This document shows positions 7,488 through 14,604 of a stretch of DNA of 64,000 nt, piece by piece. Positions within the stretch are counted from its first letter, which is position 1. Each line of letters begins with the position of its first letter. Origin of the DNA: Actinomadura alba (GTDB taxonomy: Bacteria > Actinomycetota > Actinomycetes > Streptosporangiales > Streptosporangiaceae); assembly GCF_014323705.1 (NCBI RefSeq), contig NZ_JABVEC010000026.1, positions 1 through 64,000 of the forward strand, given 5' to 3'. The notes under the pieces are model-generated. The model saw nothing but the letters and a program-made list of their open reading frames with translations. It did no database searches and had not been told where the DNA came from. Both the position numbers and the translations under genes were made by a program.

Positions 7488-8378
7488 ATGACGGAATTTT
7501 GGCGCCCAGACGTCCCTGAGGTTCTGAGGTACGCGGCCTTCACCGCCGACCCGGCGGGCGGCAACCCCGCCGGTGTAGTGCTCGACGCCACGGGCCTGGA
7601 CGACGCGACCATGCTCGCGATCGCCGCCGAGGTGGGCTATTCGGAGTCCGCCTTCCTGACGGCGCCCCCCGCGGATCTCGGCGATCCGGCGCGGGCGTTC
7701 ACGGCGCGGTACTTCAGCCCCAAGGCGGAGGTCACGTTCTGCGGGCACGCCACCGTGGCCACGGCGGTGGCGCTGGCCGAGCGCATCGGGCCGGGCGAGC
7801 TGGTCTTCGCCACGCTGGCCGGGATCGTGCCGGTCGACGTGGTGGCGGACCGCGACGGTACGCTGCGGGCCACTCTGACCAGTGTGGAGCCGTACGTCGA
7901 GGAGGTCGGGGCGGGCGATCTGGCCGAGCCACTGGCCGCTCTCGGCTGGCACACCGGGGAGCTCGATCCCGCACTGCCGCCGCGGATCGCCTATGCCGGA
8001 GCGCGTCATCTGGTCCTGGCCGCCGCCACCCGAGAGCGGCTGGCCGACCTGGACTACGACTTCGAGCGGCTGACCCGGTACATGACCGGGCTGGACCTCA
8101 CCACCGTGCAGCTGGTGTGGCGAGAGTCCGCGGACACCTTCCACGTACGCGACCCCTTCCCCGTCGGCGGGGTGGTCGAAGACCCAGCGACCGGGGCGGC
8201 CGCGGCCGCGTTCGGCGCGTACCTGCGCGAGCTCGGCGAGGCCGGTCCCACCGCCCTGCTGACCCTGCATCAGGGAACCGACATGGGCCGGCCCGGGCTG
8301 CTGCACGTGGAACTGCGGAAGGGCGACCCCAGGATCCGGGTCTCCGGAGCCGCCGTGCACATGCCGGACGAGGGCTGA
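7488..8378 (+). CDS. PhzF-family isomerase/epimerase
   Basis: 296 residues. Signature features are present: AGGNPAGVVLDA (residues ~20-31), GYSESAFL with the catalytic glutamate near residue 46, TFCGHATVATA (~85) and the C-terminal GGVVEDPATGAAAAAFGAYL. These match the diaminopimelate-epimerase-like double barrel of PhzF, which isomerises DHHA in phenazine synthesis. No other phenazine gene is in the window, so this is more likely one of the many housekeeping PhzF-like proteins with unknown substrates. ATG 7488 has GAGGGAG directly upstream. It stands alone between two hairpin/spacer regions; the following 130 bases contain short degenerate repeats of agcgaatacaggtggtc type. Confidence 0.9.
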   Translation: MTEFWRPDVPEVLRYAAFTADPAGGNPAGVVLDATGLDDATMLAIAAEVGYSESAFLTAPPADLGDPARAFTARYFSPKAEVTFCGHATVATAVALAERIGPGELVFATLAGIVPVDVVADRDGTLRATLTSVEPYVEEVGAGDLAEPLAALGWHTGELDPALPPRIAYAGARHLVLAAATRERLADLDYDFERLTRYMTGLDLTTVQLVWRESADTFHVRDPFPVGGVVEDPATGAAAAAFGAYLRELGEAGPTALLTLHQGTDMGRPGLLHVELRKGDPRIRVSGAAVHMPDEG

Positions 8379-8508
8379 GTCCGGCCCCCGTCACCCGACC
8401 GGCTCGCCGAGACATCGGGCGAGACCGGGCGAGGACGGGTGCCCAGCGAATACAGGTGGTCAGCGGATACGGGTGGTCAGCGGCGAAGGGTGCCGGGCGA
8501 GGACGGTG

Positions 8509-9948
8509 CTAGGCGGCGGCGGCGCGGCCGGTGCCCTTCTGCTGTGAGCCATGACGCGACGCGCCACGGCGCCCACCTCCCGGACGCCCACGCCGGCCAC
8601 GGCCGGACGCACCGGCGTTACGCGCCCTGGGACGCTCGGCCGGTACGGGGGCCACGGTGACCGGGACACCGGACGGGGTCTCGGCGCCGGTGATGCGAGC
8701 GAGCTCGGCATCGCCGGGACGTACCCGCGTGGTCTCCGGCCGGATGGCGGCGGTAATCATCATCCGGTCGAGTTCCCGGCGCTGGCTCGGGGTCACGAGG
8801 GTGACGACGGTGCCGGACTCACCGGCGCGCGCGGTGCGGCCGCCACGGTGCAGGTAGTCCTTGTGGTCGACCGGCGGGTCCACGTTGACGACCAGGTCCA
8901 GGCCGTCGATGTGGATGCCCCGAGCCGCGACGTTGGTGGCCACCAGCACGGAGACCTGTCCGGTGCGGAACTGCTCCAGGGTGCGCGTGCGCTGCGGCTG
9001 GGACTTGCCGCCGTGCAGCGCCGCCGCCCGTACGCCCACCGCCAGCAGCCTGCGGACGAGCCGGTCGGCCGCGTGCTTCATGCCCACGAACATGATCGTC
9101 CGGCCGTCACGGGCGGCGATGTGCGTGGTGATGTCGTGCTTGTCGGCATCGGTCACGTGCAGCAGGTGGTGCTCCATGGTGGTGACCACGCCCTCGGACG
9201 GGTCGACCGAGTGGGTGACCGGGTCGCTGAGGAAGCGGCGGACCAGCCGGTCGACGTTACGGTCGAGCGTCGCGGAGAACAGCATCCGCTGCCCGCCCGG
9301 AGCGACCTGGTCGAGCAGGGCGGTGACCTGGGGCAGGAAGCCCATGTCCGCCATCTGGTCGGCCTCGTCGAGCACGGTGATGGACACCTGGTCCAACCGG
9401 CACGCGCGCCGATCGATCAGGTCGGCGAGCCGGCCCGGGGTCGCGACGACGACTTCGGCTCCGCGCTTCAGAGCGTTCGCCTGCCTGGAGATGGACATTC
9501 CGCCCACAACGGTCGCCATGCGCAGGCGCACACTGTCGGCGTACGGCGTCAGCGCGTCGGTGACCTGCTGGGCCAGCTCACGCGTCGGAACGAGCACCAG
9601 GGCCAGCGGGGTGCCCGGCTCGGCACGCCGCCCGGCCGTGCGCGCGAGCAGCGACAGGCCGAAGGCGAGGGTCTTGCCGGAACCCGTCCGGCCGCGGCCG
9701 AGAACGTCCCGGCCGGCCAGGGCGTCCGGGAGCGTGGCCGACTGGATCGGAAACGGCTCGGTGACCCCTTCGCGGGTCAGTGTCGCCAGCAGGGCCTCGG
9801 GCATGTCGAGTTCGGCGAAGCTCTCCGCCGGCGGGCGCGCCGGCGTCGACTGCACCGGGGTCGCGGGGGCGGAGCGAGCGGCGGCCGGGCGGCCGGCGCC
9901 GGTGGAGCGGGACGAACGGGACGAGCGGGACGAGCGGTTGCGGGGCAT
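8509..9948 (-). CDS. DEAD-box ATP-dependent RNA helicase
   Basis: 479 residues. The Q motif (PFPIQSATLPDALAG), motif I GRTGSGKT, PTRELAQQV, VATPGRLADL, motif II LDEADQMADMG, motif III SATLD, ARGIHIDGLDLV and motif VI HRGGRTARAG are all present, so it should be an active ATP-dependent RNA-unwinding enzyme. The N-terminus is Ser/Arg-rich (RSSRSSRSSRST) and the C-terminus a Gly/Arg basic tail (GRGRRGRPGGGRRG), both typical RNA-binding extensions of the RhlE/DeaD type. It lies directly downstream of a cold-shock protein gene on the same strand, behind a terminator hairpin and a ~370-base leader, suggesting a joint role in RNA unfolding at low temperature. Confidence 0.95.
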   Translation of the reverse strand: MPRNRSSRSSRSSRSTGAGRPAAARSAPATPVQSTPARPPAESFAELDMPEALLATLTREGVTEPFPIQSATLPDALAGRDVLGRGRTGSGKTLAFGLSLLARTAGRRAEPGTPLALVLVPTRELAQQVTDALTPYADSVRLRMATVVGGMSISRQANALKRGAEVVVATPGRLADLIDRRACRLDQVSITVLDEADQMADMGFLPQVTALLDQVAPGGQRMLFSATLDRNVDRLVRRFLSDPVTHSVDPSEGVVTTMEHHLLHVTDADKHDITTHIAARDGRTIMFVGMKHAADRLVRRLLAVGVRAAALHGGKSQPQRTRTLEQFRTGQVSVLVATNVAARGIHIDGLDLVVNVDPPVDHKDYLHRGGRTARAGESGTVVTLVTPSQRRELDRMMITAAIRPETTRVRPGDAELARITGAETPSGVPVTVAPVPAERPRARNAGASGRGRRGRPGGGRRGASRHGSQQKGTGRAAAA

Positions 9949-10322
9949 GCGTTCGGTACTGATGATCTGCCCTTTCTGGGCTTCAAGAGCGTCTTGGGGC
10001 GCCTAGGGACGGCGCCGCACCGGCCCGGGCGCGGATCGCACCGACGAGCCGAGGTGAAGCGGGGAACGACGGGAGAACGGGGGCGCGCGATGTACCGGCG
10101 CGCCCGGCACTGTGGACGGTCGCGAAGACCTCACGCCAGGACTCGGGCCGGTCGGCGGCGGTACTTCTGCCGCGACGGACCGGCCGCCTGAGCGGCGTGT
10201 CCCGTCGTGCTTCCCGGGTGTGGATGCGGCGCGCGGTTCCATGTGGCCGCAGCGTGCCGCGTGAGGCGACGGCCGAAGGCCCGCACCGACGGTGCGGGCC
10301 CGGTCGCGTGATCTGCGTGAGG
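9949..10322. other. Intergenic leader between cspA and the helicase gene
   Basis: About 374 bases without a credible gene. It begins (in the minus direction) with the cspA terminator at 10278-10300 and then should hold the helicase promoter and a long 5' untranslated leader. A small hairpin GCCC-agaaa-GGGC lies about 30 nt before the helicase start. Long leaders are common for cold-induced helicases, but I see no named RNA motif. Confidence 0.4.
10278..10300 (-). terminator. cspA terminator hairpin
   Basis: GGCCCGCACC (10278-10287), a GAC loop and GGTGCGGGCC (10291-10300) form a perfect 10-bp stem with a 3-nt loop 22 nt after the cold-shock gene stop. The stability and position point to an intrinsic terminator without a long T-run. 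Confidence 0.75.
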
Positions 10323-10526
10323 TCAGAGCGTGCGGATGTTCTCTGCCTGCAGGCCCTTCTGGCCCTGCGTGACGTCGAACTCCACCTTCTGGCCCTCGAG
10401 CAGCTCACGGAAGCCCTGACCGTTGATGTTCGAGTAGTGGGCGAAGACGTCAGCGCCGCCATCATCCTGCGAGATGAAGCCGAAGCCCTTTTCGCCGTTG
10501 AACCACTTCACGGTGCCGGTTGCCAT
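10323..10526 (-). CDS. cspA: Cold-shock protein, CspA family
   Basis: 67 residues, full length for the family. MATGTVKWFNGEKGFGFI carries RNP1 (KGFGFI), and DVFAHYSNI carries RNP2-like VFAHY; the end GQKGLQAENIRTL is typical of actinobacterial CspA/ScoF proteins. It binds single-stranded RNA and DNA as an RNA chaperone. The start ATG 10526 has AAGGAGA 6 nt upstream; an upstream in-frame extension exists but has no conserved content. A terminator follows closely. The leader contains a stem-loop just before the ribosome site that might respond to temperature. Confidence 0.97.
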   Translation of the reverse strand: MATGTVKWFNGEKGFGFISQDDGGADVFAHYSNINGQGFRELLEGQKVEFDVTQGQKGLQAENIRTL

Positions 10527-10757
10527 ATCTGTCTCCTTCTGGGGCAGTGCTGGTAAGCCCGCACTTCGCGGGCCCGGGTGTCGCCGTGATGATCGCCCCG
10601 TCCGGAGATCCGGATGAAAACAAAAAGCGCCTGAGGTCACAACCAGCAGGCGCACACAAAGTCCATGGGAACCACAACTGCAACTGTCACAAGCTAGCAC
10701 GTCCACGGACGAGTTGGGGACACCGGCCGCCCGACCAGCCCTCCCCGTGGGGCCGTC
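10527..10757 (-). promoter_or_regulatory. cspA promoter and 5' leader with stem-loop
   Basis: The 230 bases upstream of cspA hold its leader. GCCCGC-acttc-GCGGGC (10557-10573) is a perfect 6-bp hairpin about 20 nt upstream of the ribosome site, and a T-rich tract (GCTTTTTGTTTTC on the minus strand, about 10617-10630) stands out in this G+C-rich genome. Such elements fit a cold-shock leader; the assignment is inference. Confidence 0.45.
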
Positions 10758-11498
10758 TCAGCGGGGGCGCGCCGTGATGGAGCGGAACTCGGTCTCGGCG
10801 TCCTCGGTGTAGACGCCGACGGCGCCGGAGAGGTACGGGCGCTCCTCGTCGGTGCGCACGGTCAGCTCGCGATCCTTGACCCGGATCGTCATGGTGGCGC
10901 CGCGCTGACTGATCTTGACCTGGTACCAGCGGTCCACCGGGAAACCCGGACCGCCGGTGGCGAGGAACCGCTGCCCGCCGGGATAGGCGGGGTCGCGCTT
11001 GCCCAGCTCCCAGCCGTTGGGTTTCAGCGTCAGGTAATAGAAGTGGTGCTCGTCGGCATAGGCCCAGACCACCCAGGCGACCTCCCAGGGGTTGGGCTCC
11101 GGGCTCCGGAGCTGCTCGGTCGTCCGCAGGCTGACGCTCAGGTCCAGGTCGTGGTAGCCGCTGCGCGACACCACGAGGCACGCGTGGGTCTCGGCCGGCT
11201 GCACGGCCGGTTTCGGCCGCAGCACGATCGTGCCGTTCCGCGCGCCGCTGAACCCCTCACCGTCGAAGACCGCCCGCCACCGCCCATGCGTCGTGCCGTC
11301 CCGCCACCGGTGCAGAACCCCGTCGTCGGAGTCCGGCAGGAACGCCGTCACCAGGACGCCCACCAGGCCGGCGAGCGCGAGAACGGTCGGACAGCCCACC
11401 CGCGGCCGGAGCCACCAGCGGCGGCGACCATCGCGCTGCGACGCCGCGACGCGGGCGGGCGTGACCCACCGTTCGTACAGGGACGAGAACGCCTTCAT
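10758..11498 (-). CDS. Membrane-anchored lectin/LamG-like (DUF1080-type) protein
   Basis: 246 residues. A basic cytoplasmic N-terminus (RDGRRRWWLRPR) precedes one membrane segment (TVLALAGLVGVLVTAFL, residues ~38-54). The outer part is all-beta: HDLDLSVSLRTTEQL, YYLTLKPNGWELGKRD, RWYQVKISQRGATMTIRVKD and SGAVGVYTEDAETEFRSI follow the pattern of concanavalin-A-like/DUF1080 jelly rolls, which bind or hydrolyse carbohydrate. No catalytic residues can be assigned. It is the last gene of the exopolysaccharide operon, 42 bp after the epimerase gene, so binding the exported polymer at the cell surface is the natural guess. Confidence 0.7.
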   Translation of the reverse strand: MKAFSSLYERWVTPARVAASQRDGRRRWWLRPRVGCPTVLALAGLVGVLVTAFLPDSDDGVLHRWRDGTTHGRWRAVFDGEGFSGARNGTIVLRPKPAVQPAETHACLVVSRSGYHDLDLSVSLRTTEQLRSPEPNPWEVAWVVWAYADEHHFYYLTLKPNGWELGKRDPAYPGGQRFLATGGPGFPVDRWYQVKISQRGATMTIRVKDRELTVRTDEERPYLSGAVGVYTEDAETEFRSITARPR

Positions 11499-11540
11499 GG
11501 GGCCACCGGGACTCTGGGTGGGCGGTGGCCGCCCAGTCTG

Positions 11541-12719
11541 TCAATCCATGATGGCCGCCAGCAAGGCATCGTCGTCCCGGCGGCGATCGCGTACGAGTTC
11601 CATGAGGATGCGCTCGCTGGCGCGGCCGTCGCCGAACGGGTTGGCGGCGCTCGCCATCCGCCGGTACTCGAGTGGATGGTCGAGCAGCAGGGACGCGGCG
11701 GTGAAGACCTCGCCGGCGTCGGTGCCGACGAGCCGGGCGACGCCGGCCTCCACGGCCTCGGGGCGTTCGGTGGTCGCGCGTAGGACGAGAACGGGCTTGC
11801 CAAGGGTCGGCGCCTCCTCCTGAACTCCGCCGGAGTCCGTCAGGACCACGTCGCAGGCCGCGAGCGTCGCGGCGAAGTCGGCGTAGCCGAGGGGTTCGGT
11901 CACGGTGATGTGCGGATGGCCGACCAGCTCCGGCAGCAGCGACTCCCGTACGGCCGGGCTCTTGTGCAGGGGCAGCAGCACCTCGCAGTCGCCTCGGTCG
12001 GCGAGCCGCCGGAGCGTCCGCGCCATGCCCCGCATGTCCGTGCCCTGGCTCTCCCTGCGGTGCAGGGTCACGAGCAGCCTGCGCCGCGTGGTGCGGAACG
12101 CCGAGGTGCCCTCGCCGCCGGCCAGGATCCAGTGCAGGTTGTCGATGACCGTGTTGCCGGTGACGACCACCCGTTCGGGCGGCACGCCCTCCGCGTACAG
12201 GTGATGCGCGGCACGTTCGGTCGGGGCGAAGTGCCAGCGGGCGAGCCGGCCGATGAGCCGGCGGTTGATCTCCTCGGGGAAGGGGTTGTACGGGTCGCCG
12301 GTCCTTAATCCGGCCTCGACGTGGGCGACCGGCACCTTCTCGTACGAGGCGGCGAGCGCACCGCAGAGCGCCGTGGTGGTGTCGCCCTGCACGATGACCA
12401 GATCGGGTCGTCGCGCCCGTACGACCTCGTTCAGGCCGGTGACGAGCCTTCCGGTGAGCTCCGACAGCAGCTGCCGGTCGCGCATCACGGCCAGGTCGAC
12501 CTGCACGCCGACACCGAGCAGATGGAGCATCTGCTCCAGCATCTCCCGGTGCTGCCCGCTGTTGATGACGAGGGGCGCGAACCCGGCCGTACGGGTCATC
12601 GCCCGTACGACGGGGGCCAGCTTGATCGCCTCGGGCCTGGTGCCGAGGACGACCATGGCGCGTATCACCTCCCCGGGCTCGGGTTCCCCTGGCCGGTCCT
12701 CGGGCATGGTCGTGGACAT
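11541..12719 (-). CDS. wecB: UDP-N-acetylglucosamine 2-epimerase (non-hydrolysing)
   Basis: 392 residues, the usual length plus a short N-terminal extension. Motifs of the GT-B-fold epimerase are clear: GTRPEAIKLAPV, NSGQHREM, IVQGDTTTAL, HVEAGLRTGD, TLHRRESQG, LTDSGGVQEEAP and LRATTERPEAVEAG. It interconverts UDP-GlcNAc and UDP-ManNAc in the cytoplasm, supplying ManNAc-type donors for surface polymers. GAGGAG lies 6 nt before ATG 12719. It follows the family 2 glycosyltransferase gene by 58 bp and precedes the lectin-like membrane protein gene by 42 bp, so it is part of one operon, and the polymer made here may contain ManNAc or depend on balancing the UDP-HexNAc pool. Confidence 0.95.
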   Translation of the reverse strand: MSTTMPEDRPGEPEPGEVIRAMVVLGTRPEAIKLAPVVRAMTRTAGFAPLVINSGQHREMLEQMLHLLGVGVQVDLAVMRDRQLLSELTGRLVTGLNEVVRARRPDLVIVQGDTTTALCGALAASYEKVPVAHVEAGLRTGDPYNPFPEEINRRLIGRLARWHFAPTERAAHHLYAEGVPPERVVVTGNTVIDNLHWILAGGEGTSAFRTTRRRLLVTLHRRESQGTDMRGMARTLRRLADRGDCEVLLPLHKSPAVRESLLPELVGHPHITVTEPLGYADFAATLAACDVVLTDSGGVQEEAPTLGKPVLVLRATTERPEAVEAGVARLVGTDAGEVFTAASLLLDHPLEYRRMASAANPFGDGRASERILMELVRDRRRDDDALLAAIMD

Positions 12720-12777
12720 GACGATCTCCTCACGGTGACGTGGGCGCGGGGCGGAACCGGGGCGTGATCAGTGGCGC

Positions 12778-14019
12778 TCAGGTGCGCGCGGTCTTCAGCC
12801 AGGTCTGCCGGCCCCTGATGGTGCGGCCGACCGCCCACCAGCCGGAGACGAACCAGATGTAGCCATAGAGCACGTAGACGTGCCCGAGCAGGACGCAACG
12901 CAGGAACCCGAGGTCGGGTTCGCGCTTGCGGTAAACATGCGTGTACGCGCTCGCGACGCCGAAGGTCATCAGGTAGAACCAGGGCAGCCACCAGGGCGAC
13001 AGCAGCAGATGCCCGGCGGAGACCGACGCGACGCCCACTCCGATCAGCGCCAGCAGGAAGGACAGCGGCAGCAGCGAGGTGAGCAACAGCAGCACCGGGC
13101 TCGACAGGTGGTAGAGCAGGTCGACGGCCGGGCGCGGAGCGATCTTCCGCAGGATCAGAGGTGCGAGGCGGGCGGCCTGCATGTGCCCCTGGAACCACCG
13201 GGACCGCTGCCTCAGCAGCCGGCCGAGGGAGAGTACGGCCTGCTGGTGCACGGCGGCGGTGAGGCAGTGCACGTTGTTCCACCCCTCGGCGAGGAGACGT
13301 ACGCCGAGGTCCAGATCCTCGGTGAGACAGTCGCTCCACGGTTCACCCGGCAGCGAGTCGAGGGCGGACAGCCGCATGAACTGGCCGTTGCCGCCCATCC
13401 CCACACTTCCGATGTGCCGGCGTGCGCTCTGGAATATGTCGCCGTATACCACGAACTCCATATCCTGGAGCCGGGCCAGCAGACCCTGTTTCCGGTTGTA
13501 CATGCGGACGCCGACTTGTACAGCACCCGTAGCGGGGTCATCAAAATGCGGGTTGACTTCCTGAAGGATGTGTGGGTCGAGGCGCCCGTCCGCGTCCACG
13601 ACACAAATGATCACATCGTGCGGATCATAGTGTTGGATAATTCGCGCCTCCCGCAAACGACGTAGCCCGGCGTTGAGCGCCGCCCCCTTTCCACGTCGCG
13701 CATTCGGCAACTTCCGTTGGTAAAGCGCCACTTTCGGGGAGCCGATGTCGCGGACGACCTGTGCGGTGCCGTCATCGGAGGCGTCGTCGATGACCATGGC
13801 CACGAAATTGTCACCGCGCAGCGAGGTGATACGACTCAGGCTCGCCGCGATGACCTTCTCCTCGTTCAGACAGGCCAGGATGAAGACGTACAGCCGCGGC
13901 CGCGGCTGCTCGCCCGTCCGCCGGTGCGAGCGCCGGGACAGCCCGAACATGCCTGTGTTGTACAGGACGGCCAGGGCGATGAGCCCGACACTGCCGACCA
14001 CCGTCAGGTCCGAGATCAC
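12778..14019 (-). CDS. Processive family 2 glycosyltransferase (PgaC/IcaA-like exopolysaccharide synthase)
   Basis: 413 residues, nearly the length of IcaA. One N-terminal membrane helix (LTVVGSVGLIALAVLYNTG) precedes the GT2 domain with MVIDDASDDGT, VVDADGRLDP, the LTEDLDLG general-base motif and QRSRWFQGH (the QxxRW of processive synthases). Three or four membrane helices follow (DLLYHLSSPVLLLLTSLLPL and later). This is the layout of N-acetylglucosamine polymer synthases that couple synthesis to export. GTG 14019 has GGAGGG upstream and overlaps the previous stop as GTGA, so translation is coupled to the small membrane protein. Hyaluronan- or chitin-type products remain possible. Confidence 0.88.
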   Translation of the reverse strand: MISDLTVVGSVGLIALAVLYNTGMFGLSRRSHRRTGEQPRPRLYVFILACLNEEKVIAASLSRITSLRGDNFVAMVIDDASDDGTAQVVRDIGSPKVALYQRKLPNARRGKGAALNAGLRRLREARIIQHYDPHDVIICVVDADGRLDPHILQEVNPHFDDPATGAVQVGVRMYNRKQGLLARLQDMEFVVYGDIFQSARRHIGSVGMGGNGQFMRLSALDSLPGEPWSDCLTEDLDLGVRLLAEGWNNVHCLTAAVHQQAVLSLGRLLRQRSRWFQGHMQAARLAPLILRKIAPRPAVDLLYHLSSPVLLLLTSLLPLSFLLALIGVGVASVSAGHLLLSPWWLPWFYLMTFGVASAYTHVYRKREPDLGFLRCVLLGHVYVLYGYIWFVSGWWAVGRTIRGRQTWLKTART

Positions 14020-14237
14020 AGGCCCTCCGCGGTGCTTCGGCGCCGGCCGGCCGCGGCGTCGCGCCACCGCATCCAGCACCCGGCGAGCAGCAGCACGGCG
14101 GCGCCGGCGCAGTAGAGGCCGAAGCCCACGCCGGTGACCTGGAGCAGGATCCGGGCGACGCGGAACACCGGGGTCGCCGTCGGCATGGCGGCCGCCCCGG
14201 CTACGGCGAGCAGGCCGATGGAAGGCTTCGCATACAT
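14016..14237 (-). CDS. Small membrane protein coupled to the glycosyltransferase (PgaD-like role proposed)
   Basis: 73 residues with two hydrophobic stretches: IGLLAVAGAAAMPTA near the N-terminus and a longer helix LQVTGVGFGLYCAGAAVLLL (roughly 32-52), then a basic tail WMRWRDAAAGRRR. Its TGA overlaps the GTG of the glycosyltransferase by 4 bases (GTGA), so the two are made together. A two-helix partner encoded next to the synthase is what PgaD/IcaD is in PNAG systems, so I propose an analogous assembly role; no sequence similarity to PgaD can be claimed by eye. First gene of the EPS operon. Confidence 0.65.
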   Translation of the reverse strand: MYAKPSIGLLAVAGAAAMPTATPVFRVARILLQVTGVGFGLYCAGAAVLLLAGCWMRWRDAAAGRRRSTAEGL

Positions 14238-14604
14238 TAATGACCCCGTCCGAAAATGCCGGCGACTAATCGATCGCCCTATTCGATTCGGATCTTGGGG
14301 ATGGGGCACAGGGCCCCGTCGCCCCACCCACCGCGACCCGCATGCTTTACGGAGGCAAAGTACCCCGCGCCAAGTGCCGGGCGAAGGCTTAGGCAATATC
14401 CGGCCACCTGGGCCGACTACAGCAACGGCGGATTGCCCTACCGGATGTGGCCGTGGTAGAGAGGCCTCGACCGCCATTGATCAGGCATTGCCGTGCCGAC
14501 GCCGGTTCCGGCCATTACTGGTTAATTTCAAGTTCTTCTGTTCATACTTCCCTAGTGCGCTTTGCGCGCACCAACACACCGCAAGGAAAGGCGGGGGTAA
14601 CATC
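14238..14604. promoter_or_regulatory. Divergent leader region of the EPS locus with competing stem-loops
   Basis: This 367-base gap separates the synthase operon (leftward) from the deacetylase gene (rightward). Between about 14391 and 14452 three pairings compete on the plus strand: GGCAAT with ATTGCC, ATCCGG with CCGGAT, and GGCCAC with GTGGCC. They cannot form together, the pattern expected of an attenuator or riboswitch, but I cannot match it to a known class. A further inverted repeat GTGCGC-ttt-GCGCGCAC lies near 14555-14571 just upstream of the deacetylase ribosome site. Confidence 0.4.

Noticed and set aside
7488..8378. Phenazine biosynthesis cluster
   Set aside because: Only a PhzF-fold protein is present; no other phz gene is nearby and the family is mostly unrelated to phenazines.
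14280..14460. Possible c-di-GMP-I or c-di-AMP riboswitch upstream of the EPS genes
   Set aside because: A few short matches (GGCAAAG, GGGCAAT) occur, but the conserved cores of these classes do not line up on either strand.
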